A stretch of DNA of 64,000 bases from Oxytricha trifallax (lineage: Eukaryota > Ciliophora > Spirotrichea > Sporadotrichida > Oxytrichidae). Shown in pieces: positions 44,262 through 57,575 of the stretch. The stretch is taken from positions 58,042 through 122,041 of the forward strand of contig ARYC01017979.1 in assembly GCA_000711775.1 (NCBI GenBank), in the 5' to 3' direction. The translations under genes were made by a program, and so were the position numbers. The number at the start of each line of letters is the position of its first letter. Position 1 is the stretch's first letter. The notes beneath the pieces were generated by a model. The model did no database searches. It was not told the origin of the DNA and worked only from the letters and a program-made list of their open reading frames with translations.

Positions 44262-44402
44262 TATTGCCGGTACTCCTATATCGCATCCTTAAAGCGATAA
44301 ACTTGAATTTAATTTTGGAATTAAAATCATATTGAAAAAATCATTCAAAATTAAAATAGAGTTAACTCATTTTAGGGATACGATAGAGGAATCCTAGCAA
44401 TA
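44262..44402. repeat. Small inverted-repeat element, 141 bp
   Basis: Ends TATTGCCGGTACTCCTATAT.. and its imperfect reverse complement (GGGATACGATAGAGGAATCC then TAGCAATA), about 27 bp each. Non-coding, AT-rich core. Confidence 0.6.
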
Positions 44403-45181
44403 AAAATAAACAGCTGATATTGAATTCTCTATCAAAAGAGTACCATATTGATTAGTTTTCCAGAAATTAAAATGCCACAAATTAAATATTATTTAATTTA
44501 ATATACTATATTTATTACAAATCAAATGAATTCCTATAATATTGGAATAATAAATGTGTAAAGAGATAAATAGAAACTTTGAAAATGTACAATTAAATGC
44601 TAATTTAAACAGAAAGAAACTATAATAAAATAGGAAAAATTAAATTAAAAAATAGATAAAAGTTTTATGAAGAATTTAAGATAAAAATGAATATAAGTAA
44701 AAATTAAAAAGTAAAAATATGCAAACAATATTCATAGTAAAAATTATCGGAAAAAAATTTACATTGCTTTAAAACACCAATAAAAAACATGGCTTTATGA
44801 AATTTGTGATGGACATTTCTTAGCAAATATACCTTTTTTTCTAGATTTTACCCTGTTCAGACAAGGAAAAATCTTAAAAATATGAATAAATATGACTAAT
44901 ATTTAATATTTAATTCTCTTCATGACGTGACATTATTAAGGTCATATGGATATTTGGAAATATCAGCTTTTGAAATTATAGGAATTTCAAATTTCCAAAA
45001 AATAATTTCAAAATCATATGAAAATACAAATTAATTAATTAAATTTCAATTGAAAATGAATATTTTGGTCTTCAATAAGAAGCTCTGAATCACACGAGAA
45101 GATTATTTAAACACAACAATGAGATTTGATGAAATTTCTTAAAATTTATATTAATTTATATGATATTTCTCAAATCTCATA
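44403..45181. other. AT-rich spacer
   Basis: No gene. A block near 44762-44812 (ATTGCTTTAAAACACC.., GGCTTTATGAAATTTGTG) recurs in diverged form near 45290-45345, a possible old dispersed repeat. Confidence 0.35.
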
Positions 45182-45727
45182 ATGGAGCAACGTACTACTG
45201 TGAATTTGTTTCTTGCTTCTCAGGGTCTAAAGGGCCTAGCAAAGATGTGCAATTTATCAATTAGTGGGAATTATAAAAGATAAAAATTTATATTGCTTTA
45301 AGACACAAAAAAACACACGGCATTATAAAGTTGTGTTTATAAATTTTTTAAAAATTATTAATTTTACAAATCATTTTCTTTGAAGGACTCAATATTTATT
45401 GAAATATTATAATATATTATTATTACAAACATACTTTTTTTGGGCAAAATGTTTTTTTAAATAGTTTTATCAAAATGGTCAATGAATAAATTAGTTCAAG
45501 TTATACTTATATTTTTATATATTACCAATAAAAAGCACTCATAATTTTTAATTGATTTAAAAGCCAAATATTTACTATTTGTATTTTTCTAAGGAGTTTT
45601 TAAAATCAGAATTAGAAATTCTTATATTGGAATATCCTCTCATAGTATTTTCCTCTATAAGAAATACTCCCGTTTTTAATGTGACTAGGTTATTTCTAAT
45701 GTTATATTTATATTTGTTATTTCCTGA
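45182..45727 (+). CDS. Possible ORF, weak
   Basis: 181 codons without TGA. Only the first 35 codons look protein-like (EQRTTVNLFLASQGLKGLAK); the rest is AT-rich and could be chance. Confidence 0.25.
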
Positions 45728-45988
45728 AACAGATAGTTACTGTCATGAACTTAATTGAATATTGGAATATAACTCAAAAAATAATAATATTACTGACGTT
45801 ATAGAGATTTGTTAGAATTATATAATTAAAGTTACTCTTAATTTTAAGATATCACAAAGCCAATAATCATACATCCTATTGTTAACCTTATCAATTTGCC
45901 TTTTAATATAATATCATTAAGGCTATTCTTATAACTTAAATTGTTGCAATTATTTTCCTCGAAAAATGAATATTTTTGCTTAAAACTT

Positions 45989-46381
45989 ATGAGAATTACT
46001 AATTGTTAGAATCTATGGCTAGATCTTGATCTTTTTACACATTACTATCTACAACAGATTGCCACTCTCTTTGGTCATCCTCAACTTCCAATCATAGAAG
46101 CTATGCTAAAAAAACATATTTATTTTTCATTGGAACATTATCTAGTCAATAAATAAGCTCAAGAAGAAAAAATATTAGGAAATACATAAAATAAAGCTTA
46201 CAAACAGGCTTAGCATGATACTTTGTAAAAAAACACTTAAAATTATATAACTCAATATACTCCTATTTTTAACAAATCATATATTTTCCCAATAAAAAAT
46301 CTTATAATTTCGTCAACTATCATGAATATTTAAAGCAGCTTTATTTTATTAATAATAATTAATAACAATATCGTCACCTGA
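45989..46381 (+). CDS. Coding island, unidentified
   Basis: 130 codons to TGA 46379-46381. Convincing central part: LWLDLDLFTHYYLQQIATLF, GHPQLPIIEAMLKKHIYFSL, EHYLVNKQAQEEK. Preceded by TTGTTAG, which may be a splice acceptor. Helical appearance; no family recognised. Confidence 0.5.
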
Positions 46382-47044
46382 ATTCTTGAATTATCATGAT
46401 TTTAAAAATTGTTTTTCTTGAAAAAAATGAGTATATTTGAGAGATAAAAATGCTATAAGTTAAAAATACTTTAATAAAAGAACTAAGTGAGATTGCAAAA
46501 CAATGATGTAATTTGATTATATGAATAAGTCATCAGTCTATTAGATTAATCCCTTTTTTTTACTTTCTTATGTTTAAGTCATTATCATAATGATTCTATA
46601 AATTAAGTTTCACCAATAAAATTGAGTTTGTATATATTTTATAGATAGACTTTATTGTTATCTTAACTTCCTTAAAAGCAAAAAATATTTAGATTGATTA
46701 TTACATTTAATACAAGAATAATAAAAGATTCAGCAGCAGTAACAATAATCTTAAAGGGCTTCCTTATAAAATGGTCTAATATAATAAATAAACAACAATA
46801 CATGGGAAAGACTAAGAAATATTTATAGTAGTTTTTTGGATCTACTACAATTGCAAGTTTATAATCCATAAAATATATTGTCCTTTGTTTAATCCATTAA
46901 TTGATAATGCAAAGTAGTGAAATTGCCTGAAATTAATCAAGACTATTTTAAATTTAATGTGTAATTAACAATAATCACCAAAAATATCAATTGTTTATTT
47001 GTGGTATTAAATTAAAAGCATAACATTCAATTATATTCAAATGA

Positions 47045-47860
47045 ATTAAGGTTAAAATTTTTGAGTGTAAGTAAATAAATAGATTAATCAAAATTTATGA
47101 ATTCTTAAATATCGTAAAAAATCATAAAATTCTTATATAAGGGAAAATTTATATATTTTAGAGAGATTTGAAATTTAATTATCTCGAAAACTATATTGCA
47201 GATATACGCACGATATTCTGACGTTAGAGTGAAACTTCGCTCTAATAGTTTAAAGCGAAGTTTCGCTCCAGGTATAAAAAAAAGTGGCCTGCCGAGGTGC
47301 ATCTTGGAAAAGTCAACTTACTATACGGGAAACCACTTTTTGATTTCCACCGTCTTTTTAATTAAGATTACTATTAATTATAATAAATTTAATAAAATGG
47401 TTTTAATTTTTAATTAAAACTTAAATAATTTTAACATATTAAAATATCTCTATAAAGAATTAAGATTAGTGATAAATTTTTAATTTAGTAAATTGCGTAA
47501 ATTTAAATATTATTAAATTTATTATAATTAATAGTAATCTTAATTAAAAAGACGGTGGAAATCAAAAAGTGGTTTCCCGTATAGTAAGCTGACTTTTCCA
47601 AGATGCACCTCAGCAGGCCACATTTTTTTATATCTGGAGCGAAACTTCGCTCTAAACTATTGGAGCGAAGTTTCACTTTAACGTCAGAATATCGAGCGTA
47701 TATTTGCTATATAGTTTTCGAGATAATTAAATTTTAAATCTCTCTAAAATATATAAATTTTCCCTTATATAAGAATTTTATGATTTTTTACGATATTTAA
47801 GAATTCATAAATTTTGATTAATCTATTCATTTACTTACACTCAAAAAATTTTACCTTAAT
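47045..47860. mobile_element. Large foldback element, 816 bp
   Basis: Inverted arms of about 370 bp (47045-47415 and about 47495-47860) around a spacer of about 80 bp. Ends ATTAAGGTTAAAATTTTTGA / TTTTACCTTAAT. Within each arm a second hairpin is formed by GAGCGAAACTTCGCTC-type repeats (47227-47268 and 47636-47680), the only GC-rich part. Arms differ by a few substitutions and one AA indel. No coding capacity of note. Confidence 0.85.
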
Positions 47861-48253
47861 AGGAATAACAATTAAACTATTTTATATCATTTGAATATTC
47901 ACTCCAAAGCAACAGTTAATTAAAAAGCAATTTTGACATTTAAATTAATTGATTAATGTATCTTAAATAAAATGTATAAGTCTGGGAGCATCCTGTGAAA
48001 TGAGAATTGCATCTCATTGCTTACATAATAGCAGCTATTATTAAATTAATTGGAAAAGATCAATTAAATATCAATCTGAGATAGAAAGAGTTGCTTGATA
48101 AATACACAAATTGATGTTACTAAGTAAAGAAACAGTTTATAATTTTACGAGGTAATATTATTGAGACTTCAGTATAACTTATGATTATAATTAAACATAC
48201 AAGTAGAGTTGAATTATTAAAAGTTGCAAAAGGAAACATCATTAGGAACTTGA

Positions 48254-48392
48254 CCCTCATTCAAAATATCAAGAATAAAATCTCAAGAGTTAACACAATT
48301 ACAAAAGCTAAGATATAAAAGATTTCTTTTGAAAACAGAGCATATTGAAATAATGCTATATAAGGATTTATATAAAGTTAGGAGAAGTTTTG
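48254..48392 (+). CDS. Coding island, unidentified
   Basis: Frame between TGA codons: SRIKSQELTQLQKLRYKRFL, LKTEHIEIMLYKDLYK. A CATTTGCAG acceptor follows near 48450 and opens a further short frame (TKINLTRVF), so this could be an exon. Confidence 0.35.
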
Positions 48393-49099
48393 ATGACTGA
48401 TTTCCCTGACTATTCTTTACCTAAATCATAAATATTTCTCCATTTGCAGACAAAGATTAATCTCACAAGAGTCTTCTAATTTTTTTATTCCTCAAAATAT
48501 ATATGATTTTATGTAACCTCAACATTCCTCAATAATAAAATATTAAGATGATGAATATGTAAAAAATAACATAATACATTAAAATCCTTTTAATTTAATT
48601 TAATTTATTTAAACTTAAAAATAAAAACATAAAACATAGCAAGATTAAAAAATAATAAATTCAATGAAGTCAATAACAGCAATAAAAGATTAAGAATCGA
48701 AAATTTAATCTCGATAGTTGACAAAATTTATAATAATATCATTCTAAGTAATCATAGATTTGGATTATATTTTAGGTATAATTGAAAATCTATTTAAATA
48801 TAATCCACAAAGCTGTGAAGTTTTATAATATATTTAAATTATTGTAGTTTTATATAGATATAGAAAATATTATAAGACTACTGCTACAACCAAAATGTGA
48901 AAGGCTTAATTAAATAACTGAGGTAGTATTTTATTTTAAAGTTCTGTAAATAAATTCTAAGGCTAGATTAAATTAATAAAGTCTAAAACGATAATGAAAA
49001 GGTTTAATAGCAACAGTACCATTAGAATCTGAAATTTATTGAAAATGTATTATCTATAAGTGGTATTATAGAAATGTAAACATTTGAAATCACAATTAA

Positions 49100-49270
49100 T
49101 TATATATTAACGCCATTTCAAAAATTATTGTTGTTCATTAAATGTTATTAGTGCTGGGAACTCTGTAACATCTATCTATCCACTGCCAATAATCATCGCC
49201 CTATAAATATATAATGGGTTCTTGAAATATTATGCATTATCAGACTTACCAAAATGGGCACTGAAAGCAA
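49100..49270 (-). CDS. Minus-strand exon pair with a 49-nt canonical intron
   Basis: Intron GTAAGTCTGATAATG..TTTATAG (49249 down to 49201). The joined frame reads CFQCPFW then GSGQIDVTEFPALITF then NEQQQFLKW. The GxIDxxEF piece resembles an EF-hand half-site, but this is too short to call. Confidence 0.35.
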
Positions 49271-49501
49271 AAAATTAAGCAGTGAATAAATACTCAATAT
49301 GAAAAATCTTCTCTTTAAAATTAAATATAAGAGTACCTTAACAATACCATATAATATATTATCCAAATCATTAGAAGAAATTATGGTGATACAAATTAAA
49401 ATTCTAAAGCAAATTCTGTTAAATAAAGTAGGAATAATATTCTATTATCATCAAGAATAAAAAACCTAAAAGGATATAGAATGAATCTCTAAGATTAATG
49501 A

Positions 49502-49735
49502 AGAAACAGACACAATACTAAAGTATATAAACCAAGAAAAGCTCAGTAAAATTAGGAGTGGAGAGATAAACATGAAGTTTAATTCGCTCTAACAGAATAT
49601 ACTCAAGTAAAATATGAAATCCTTTATCAAAAATTGAATCTCAAACATACTTAAGATTTTCAAATTAAAATAAGAACTAGCATAAATTAAACAATAAAAC
49701 TAATCTTTAATTTAAGTATTAAGCATTCCTTATGA
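49502..49735 (+). CDS. Coding island, unidentified
   Basis: 77 codons to TGA 49733-49735: RHNTKVYKPRKAQQNQEWRD, KHEVQFALTEYTQVKYEILY, QKLNLKHTQDFQIKIR. Beta/coil-like, no family recognised. Confidence 0.4.
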
Positions 49736-50689
49736 TAATTTGAAAAACAAGTAATTATCTTATATAAACTTCTTATTTAAAAAATCTAAGATTTATTTAA
49801 AATACTTAAGTTTAGATATAGCTCAAGTAAATGAATTACTCATATTTTTATACAACATTGTTACAAACACAATCCATCCACAAAAAAGCATTCCAAATTC
49901 TATACCCAATTTGTGTTAGCTTCACAGAAAAATTCAAGAATATATTAGCTAATATTATATAAACTTAAGATTTTATCTATGTGTATATACTCAATAAAAA
50001 TTCTAATTATCTAAAATGTCACATAAATATATGCACATACACAGAAGTAATTCAATGCATATTTTGAATAATACTAGATATATAATTAACAATTTAATAA
50101 AGATATGAATGCAAAAGCATAACTCAAATATGTTTGATTTAATAAGATAGGCTTATTCGCACAAACCACAGTTAGTTCTTTAAGGATATGATATAATAAT
50201 AGAGTTTTAAACTATAAAATTGATCATTAAATATGATTAAACTGCGTCATTTCCTCAGGGACATCTAACATAAAGCTAAAAACATATAAGTCAATACAAA
50301 AATTGTTAAAAATAATTATAGTTGCAGGGATTAATATTTATCATAATATAAATAAATTTTGCTCCAATTTATTTGCTAAGAATAACGGTACTTTAATAAA
50401 TTACAAACTAATATTATTATGATCTCATGTCAAATAATAAATTATATAACATAATTTAAGAGAATTCCAAAACTTCAATAAGTATTGAATTCAATGAAAG
50501 CGATAAAGTTCCAATAACTAACTGACTTGAATGGGTCAAAACAAATCATTAAGATAAATGAAAAATTGATAATATTAATATTTAAATTATATCACTTATA
50601 AAATAAGAATATTATTAAATAAGCAGATGTTTTTGAGTCAACAAAGTTTAAGTTTATTAACAATAGTTAATCATAAATAATTATTAACT

Positions 50690-50850
50690 TATTCCTTTTA
50701 ACTACAAAACTAAAATTATCTATTTGTTATAAAATTGAACAAATTAATTTGACTTGACTATCTCCAGCAAATTCACAAAATCATTAGACTCTACCCAATC
50801 ACTCATATATCTTCCTTCATCTTGCAATTATCATTTGGTCGACTTAGTAA
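50690..50850 (-). CDS. Coding island, unidentified
   Basis: Reads LQDEGRYMSDWVESNDFVNL then LEIVKSNQ before falling into AT-rich DNA. Strong local codon character, no identity. Confidence 0.35.
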
Positions 50851-51120
50851 GTTACTCAAGTTCTTAATATATAATTCAAAATAAAACTTATTATTACTAT
50901 AAATATAAGCATTATATAACAATTAAACTATTATATAACATTAATTATATTTTATAAACATTTGTCGTAGCAAAATTTGCGGTATAATTAACATAATCTG
51001 ATAAATTGAATTAATTTTTATCACTTAAATAGCTAAAAAGATTTCAATTACAAAAATCTTAGATATAAAGACATATTTCTATTAAGCATATTATCTCTTA
51101 ACTTTCAAACATAATTTAGT

Positions 51121-51257
51121 GATATCAAGAATTTGTTCTCTTCATCCCCTCATGAATTCCTATCGCCAATACATCTCTCTTAATAGAGAACTATACCTGA
51201 TTTTCTCTGATAGAGAAGTTCTATTAAGTCTTTAATATTTTGGTCATAAGTAGTGAT
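51121..51257 (+). CDS. Coding island, unidentified
   Basis: Reads SRICSLHPLMNSYRQYISLN, RELYLIFSDREVLLSLQYF to TGA. A further 121-codon frame (51261-51626) follows but could be chance. Confidence 0.35.
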
Positions 51258-52048
51258 ATCATGTAAAAGGAATTACAGATCTATTAAACAATGTTATTAA
51301 ATTTGATCACCTAATAGATAGTTATTAAAATATAAATTATTCTGGTTAATTAAACAAACTGTGTCAATCTTTTATATAAAAGGACTAATATAGGATATCA
51401 ATTCCTTTTTAAAAGTAAGAGAATAAACAAAGAATTAGCTTTAGAAACTGATAAAAATATACATTTTTAAAAATATTAAATTCCTAATAATGCATAAAAA
51501 CATCATGATTTTCATTATATAGATGCTAAGTTTTTAAATTTTAATTCAATTTTGAATTTAGTTCCATTTTTTTTAACAATAAAACCTGTAAAATGCAACC
51601 TTTAAAATGAAACAGATCCGTTTTGAATGAAATTTTAAGTGAATTTGGATAAATATATCTATCAATAAATTTATAAAGACTATGGAATGCATTTAATAAC
51701 TTTACTATAGGAAATATTCGTTAACTAGCAGTATGTGAAATGATTATGTAAATATTTGATATTATGTTAAGAAAAACTAAATCATGTCAAAGAATAAAAC
51801 GAACTTGATAGATTCATAAAGGTTTTGATACCAATTTTGCCGTCCATATAATTATGTTGGTCGGCTCAAAACGATTTTGATAGCAATTTTGATACACTCT
51901 CATTTTATTTGATTTACTTCCTTTCCTTTTTGTTAAATAATTATTTTTTAAAAAAAACATACTTTCGATCTATTTTTCATTATTATATTTTAACTATTCC
52001 TTCTTTTAAAATCAATTTTTAATGTATATTTTTTCTTAATTTTTCTTC

Positions 52049-52435
52049 TCAATAAATTACCATTAAAATTACTATCTAAATTGTTTTTGAGTAAACTTTT
52101 TATGTGGATAATTTAATTTTAATCATTTCACTAATTTTGCCACAATCTCTTTTGTTTTATTTTCTTTTATTTGTTTTAATCTATTCTATATGTCTGCTGA
52201 GAATTTAACAATATCCACCATCCTCCTTAAATACGAATTTGTAATTTAAGTTTTAAAATATCTTTGGAAAATATAATTTATTTCTTTCTAAATAGCTAAA
52301 AATATTAGACAATCTAGTCAGATTAAGATTTGGAAAATGATTTTTAAAATATAAAAACATTAATCTACTATATTGATTCAACTGCTGCTAAGTTTCTTCT
52401 TGCAATTCTACTTTCTCATTTAACTCTGATAATTA
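52049..52435 (-). CDS. Minus-strand coding island with coiled-coil-like start
   Basis: 129 codons to TGA 52049-52051: SELNEKVELQEETQQQLNQY (heptad-like), then RLSNIFSYLERNKLYFPKIF and GGYCQILSRHIEQIKTNKRK. No family recognised. Confidence 0.4.
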
Positions 52436-52557
52436 TATTATTATTATTTGTAAGATTAATTAATTATATATATTTTTAAAAAATAAAATATTATTTTATT
52501 ATAATTATAACCAAAACCATTTTCGTGAAAACGGTAGATCTTTAAATTTCAATAAAT

Positions 52558-52722
52558 TCAAACAAGAGTTCTTGTTCTAGCTAATCCCATCTGAAATTGA
52601 TTCATTGGCATATAAGTCGCCATCATACTTTTTTCCATCTGTTTAAGTAAATAAGCCCTCACCTTTTCTTTAAGTTACCTGGCTATTTCCTTTTCTTTCG
52701 CTGTTCTTTAGGTATTTTAATA
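52558..52722 (-). CDS. Minus-strand C-terminal coding island
   Basis: Reads AKEKEIARQLKEKVRAYLLK then QMEKSMMATYMPMNQFQMGL then ARTRTLV and TGA 52558-52560. Looks like the true C-terminus of a helical, basic protein. It lies upstream (in minus-strand sense) of the 52049-52435 island although it carries a stop, which would fit separate genes or scrambled order. Confidence 0.5.
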
Positions 52723-53119
52723 ATATTGAGTAAATAACTTTCAATATTATGTGAGTTTTACCACCTCTTTTACACAAAAATTAAAACTTATAGTTAATAT
52801 ATAAATATTCATAATGAGCCATATAACAATAATAGTTAGGGTTCTAATCTAATATTATAACTTCTTTTAATATTAATATATATTTGAATTTTAATTTTGG
52901 TTATAATTAACAGCTTTTATTTGTATAATTTTCAAGAATTAATGGTGTAGTATAGTATATATTATATAAACTATTAATGTAATTAAGCATAATATAATTA
53001 TACCACAATTTGTCAAATTTGTTATAAATTTGAATAGTTTTTATTTGATGCCAGCATTTATAACTTTAAATTTTACTTAATCATAAATGGTTTTTTATAT
53101 TTATTGGGGGTTTATTAAA

Positions 53120-56100
53120 ATGGCAGCTTGCTCGCTCTGCGGATTTGAAGGATATTTCATAACTCAAATTATTATTTTAAGCAATTGTCTTTCATGCCAA
53201 TCCATGATTAAACTTGCATATTTTTGACCTGCTATTTCCAAACTAATATAATATTACTAAATCAATTTGAATATAATAATATAAATAAAGTGCAAACTTT
53301 TATCCATTCTTAATAAATGAAATCAACAACTTTACATTTATTTGCTAGCTTGCACGTATTAGTCGATATTATCTGCATGTATCAGCCTTGTTTCGGCTGC
53401 AGGCTTTAATAAAAATAATTTCTTTTTCATAATGAAAAATATTTAGGTATCTATAAATTGGCACAAAGAGAATAAACAAACCGACTTAAATAAGTTTACG
53501 TGATTCAATAGCCACAGACTAAAAGTATATGATGTTAAACCATCTTCTTAGACTAAAATAAACTAAGCAATTGAGGATTACCAATTTTCAAATGAGCAAC
53601 ATTCAGCAGACACAGTATAAAACCCCTTGACTCATTCACGACAAGAATAGAGAATTAAATTGAAAATATTCAAGATTAATTGATTAAATAGAAATAATTA
53701 TGATAATATATGGATTAATAACTTATCTGAAGTTTAAAAACTATCTAGTATTATAGAAAGAATAGTAGACTGTATAACTTTATAAAATAAAATGTCTCTA
53801 ACAATTAATATTTATTTTAAAACATCTCTTAAATTTTCAACTAATAGTATATCAAAGACTACTACTCCAAATACTAGTAAGCTAATAAATCTTCAATTAC
53901 TTTCATTTCCTTTTTATTTTCATTTTTTAAATTATTAGATTTATTAGAGTATAATTAATTTAACATAAATTCATTAGAGCTTCTAATTTATCTATGGAGC
54001 ACTTATATGAAATAAGTTATAGGTATATGTTTATAGTTTGGATGCCAACTTAAGTAAACAAATCAAAATGATTAATAGTTAGATTAGCGTATCATAATTT
54101 ACCTGCAATTGATATTTACGATGTGTTATAGATAATTCTAATTACTAATAATTGGAAAAATTATGAATAAATTGTGATACTAAAGTTAATTTGGAACCGT
54201 CAAAAATCAAATCAAAAATTTGTTTCAGAAATACTAGCAATAAATGACATTGCCCCAGAAAGTTCAGATTGCGTCCTAAATAATTATATAAATTGAATGT
54301 AAATTCAGATAGATCTAACTTAAATAAGAAAATTGGAAGAAACTATATTAAGAAATATATATTTAAGCAAATTTTTAGTTCAAATAATAACCATTTTATA
54401 ATAATTCCTTTTTCTCATAGAATAAAATGAGCTAATAAATTTGAGCTTAATAAATTAGGAATGATTTTTGATAATTAAACTTATTCCATTGATATAAAAA
54501 AATAAATGAATTGATTGGAAATTCTAAACATTAAGATTATATTAAATAATTAAGCATTGGGTGATTTTCAAATTTCTGAAAATAATAAGAAATATTTTTT
54601 ATTAGATAAAATATTTACCAATTTAATTACTTATAATATAATAATGTCTTTATATTATAATCTATGAAGATATAAGATAATAAAGTAATCTTGATTATCT
54701 TCTAAAATATTCGCTCTTAGAAGAATGGGTTCCCTAAAATGAGGGTTATTCAGACCAACTGCAAACTGCCTTTTCTATGGTATTTATTCTCAAAACTTAT
54801 TATAGAATAGTATAATTATTAAAGGATTCTTTTTACTTTGAAGATAATATTCAATTAAAAACATGCTCTTAATACTAAAATTCATTATTAAACAGCATTA
54901 ATCACAGCTATTAAATTCATTTCTTAGCTAGATCACACTTTTTAAGTAAGTATTTTCTCTTAAATAAAGTAGTTGTTCAATCTTTAGATAATTTATTAGA
55001 AAGTTTGAACAAAGATTATGAATAATTTTATTATTAAAGCCATTTTAAAAAGAGTAATTATTTAAAGGTAGTTTTTATTGATTCATTAGTTCACTTATTT
55101 ATTTATCTATTAACAATTATACCTCATTTTCAGCAATAAATGACAAGTATATTTATTCATAAATACTAATTTAAAGTCAATTTTTTAATATGTCAGCAAT
55201 ATAAATTAAGGACTTAAAATAGTGGAGAAGAGTCGTTTACTGTTGATCTAAATCTCTTTTTTCTTTAGCAATACTCAAAGTTCCTAACTTAACATTCATA
55301 GAGATATTTGAAATAATTCAAGGCAGTAGTCTCTAATCTATACAATGAGTAATGAATTCATTAATATCTATCTTCTAGGTTTGCTTTTAATTCAGCTCAT
55401 CCTAAGTTTCTTCTTCTGATACTTCCTCTAAACATTCCACTTAACTCTTTGATAGGACTAGATATAGTCTAAATAAAAAACTAGTATGAACAGCCTTATC
55501 ATTAGAGACTAAGAATCATTCAGAGTATTATAAGTAAATAGAGCAAATTATTTGTAGATGTTGACTTCAATACATTCTTAATCTGAAGCATTGGCTTTAG
55601 ATTTCAAAGGGTGCTTAGATTAAACTAACTATTCGGTAACTTAAGGATCTCATTTGCAAACTGCTATATTGCCAAACGGACAAAGGTATCTCTCTATTCT
55701 CATCAGCAAATAAGTATAGGTCATTAGAATTTAACTTACTCGCTAAAACAAGTTAAAATTATAATTTTAAATATAAAATAAAAATATTCGAGATTTTTGA
55801 TCTTATCATAATATTTAAATATAAATATAATTGAATTTTTAGAATAATGACTTTCATGAATTTAAAACGAAGTTTATATTTATATAAGGATTGTCTCATA
55901 TATATAGTTAATTAAAATGAATTATAATTTTTGCATTAAATTATTGAATATTTTGATAAAAACCTCTTAGATTTTCAATAAGTTATTTCTACCGTTGGCA
56001 TCATAAAACTGAAAACTGAAATAGCACTTGATCTATTCTACTATAGCTAATGCTCACACAGAAAATAAAATAAATATTGGTTTATTGTCCTAATAATTAA

Positions 56101-56916
56101 GTCATCAATAGAGACACTGCTATATTATTGTTGTTTTTATAAAGGAGCACTTAAAATTTCAATTTAAAGAAGTAGTTATAATTGTAGCAGATGTTGTTGT
56201 AGTATGATGGTTATTCAATATGATAAAACCATAATAATAATCAAATACATATATTTATATATTCATTTATATATTTTAAATTAATATTTATATAACTAAC
56301 TCAAGCTATACAAGTTAAATTAATCAGTTTATAATTCAAATATAATATAATATAATACAATATAATATAACATAATATAATATAATTTATTAATAACTGC
56401 ATTCTATTATGTGAAAATTAATAATTACAATATATATATGCTTGTAAACTAACAAAAAAAGACTTTTATACAATTTAAAAATCAACTATACAACTCTAAA
56501 CAATCGCTTAATTCAAATCAAACTAAAAATTATATAAAAGCATCAGTTAATGCAGATAGAAAGTCGAAAATAGAAGGCTTTTTATATTCTATTGAAAGAT
56601 TAAATGTTAGCAGCAAGTGTGCTTGCACAATTTGTGGAGAGTTCTTATATAAATATATACAAAGGTATAAGAAGGGTATATAAAAGTTAAATAAAGAACA
56701 GAAAGTCAGGGTTTTGCAATCAAAAATGAGTATTATGAACTGAGTTCCGAGTTCAAAAAAAATAAAAAATTTGTAGTAATTAACAATTTAATATCTTCAA
56801 TCTCAAATAATGAATATCAAAAATTCATTAGAAAAAAATAAATAAAAATTGCCCAAAATGAGCTGGCCAAGTTAAATATTATAAGAGGAATAATTGTCAG
56901 CCTAAATAGATATTGA
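53120..56916 (+). CDS. Multi-exon gene, unidentified; N-terminal CxxC-15-CxxC zinc-ribbon-like motif
   Basis: Exon-like pieces on one strand: 53120-53227 (MAACSLCGFEGYF, with CxxC and CxxC 15 residues apart); 53317-53524; 53568-53683; 54073-54296 (AYHNLPAIDIYDVLQIILIT); about 54682-54946; 54967-55067; 55134-55348; 55379-55553; 55589 to about 55755; 55847-56640; final piece to TGA 56914-56916. Introns of 43, 66, 30 and 35 nt (53525-53567, 55068-55133, 55349-55378, 55554-55588), GT..AG, each restore a better frame. The product would be mainly helical, several hundred residues. The zinc-ribbon spacing recalls TFIIB/Brf/Rrn7-type factors, but no other support exists. The gap 54297-54680 may be an intron or eliminated sequence. 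Confidence 0.5.
56338..56390 (+). repeat. TATAA-type microsatellite
   Basis: About ten near-tandem copies of a five-base unit within the possible reading frame; this part is unlikely to be translated. Confidence 0.6.
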
Positions 56917-57299
56917 AAATGTAATATCTGACAACCTACCACGACAGCATTTGTCACATTATTCCAATATTAGATTTGAATATTAATTTTTAATTAGAAA
57001 TTGATTTACTAAACACTAAATATGGAGTAAGTTATCTTTATTATTATGAATTTTAAACATCACTATTCAAAAGTCATCTTACTTATCCTTGAATTATTAT
57101 AAAATTTTGAAATTCATCTTACTTCATCAACTTCTAAAACTTCATCAACAACTTCATCGACAACTTCCCCTTCAAATATAAACCCCAAAAGTTTGATTAA
57201 ATCAGGACAGAAAAAACCTAACTGCCACTATTTTGGCAATACTATAGTTAGAACTAGAGATAGGAATTCTGAATCAAATCTGTGTTAGTAATAATAAGT

Positions 57300-57575
57300 G
57301 TTATAAAAAAGATCTTATTTGAGTTCTTATGGCTTCGTCTTATCAAAATGAAGCCTGATCATTATCTTAATTCTGTTGCCTATTTCCTTTTTAAGGAGAC
57401 TCGTAGAAGGTAAGCTGGGTTCCCGAAGGGTGCCCAAAAACGCGTAAGAGAAGATTGTCTCCCAGTTATAGTACTAATTGACCATCTATTTTACGTGAAT
57501 TCGAAGTCAGGTTGAAGAAATCTGCCCTCATTAATAAGTTAGACTCAGAAGAATTTAAATGGCTCTTCTGAGCGA
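57300..57575 (+). CDS. Coding island in two frames, possible pseudogene
   Basis: Frame 1 from ATG 57348: MKPDHYLNSVAYFLFKETRR to TGA 57513-57515. A second frame then gives REFEVRLKKSALINKLDSEE and FKWLF to TGA near 57570. A frameshift or small intron near 57480 would join them. GC content is well above the surroundings. Confidence 0.4.

Noticed and set aside
49100-49200. EF-hand protein
   Set aside because: Only a GxIDxxEF fragment is visible; the Asp-rich loop start is absent, so no family call was made.
51261-51626. 121-codon frame without TGA
   Set aside because: In 80% AT DNA a TGA-free run of this length is expected by chance fairly often; only the preceding 45 codons look coding.
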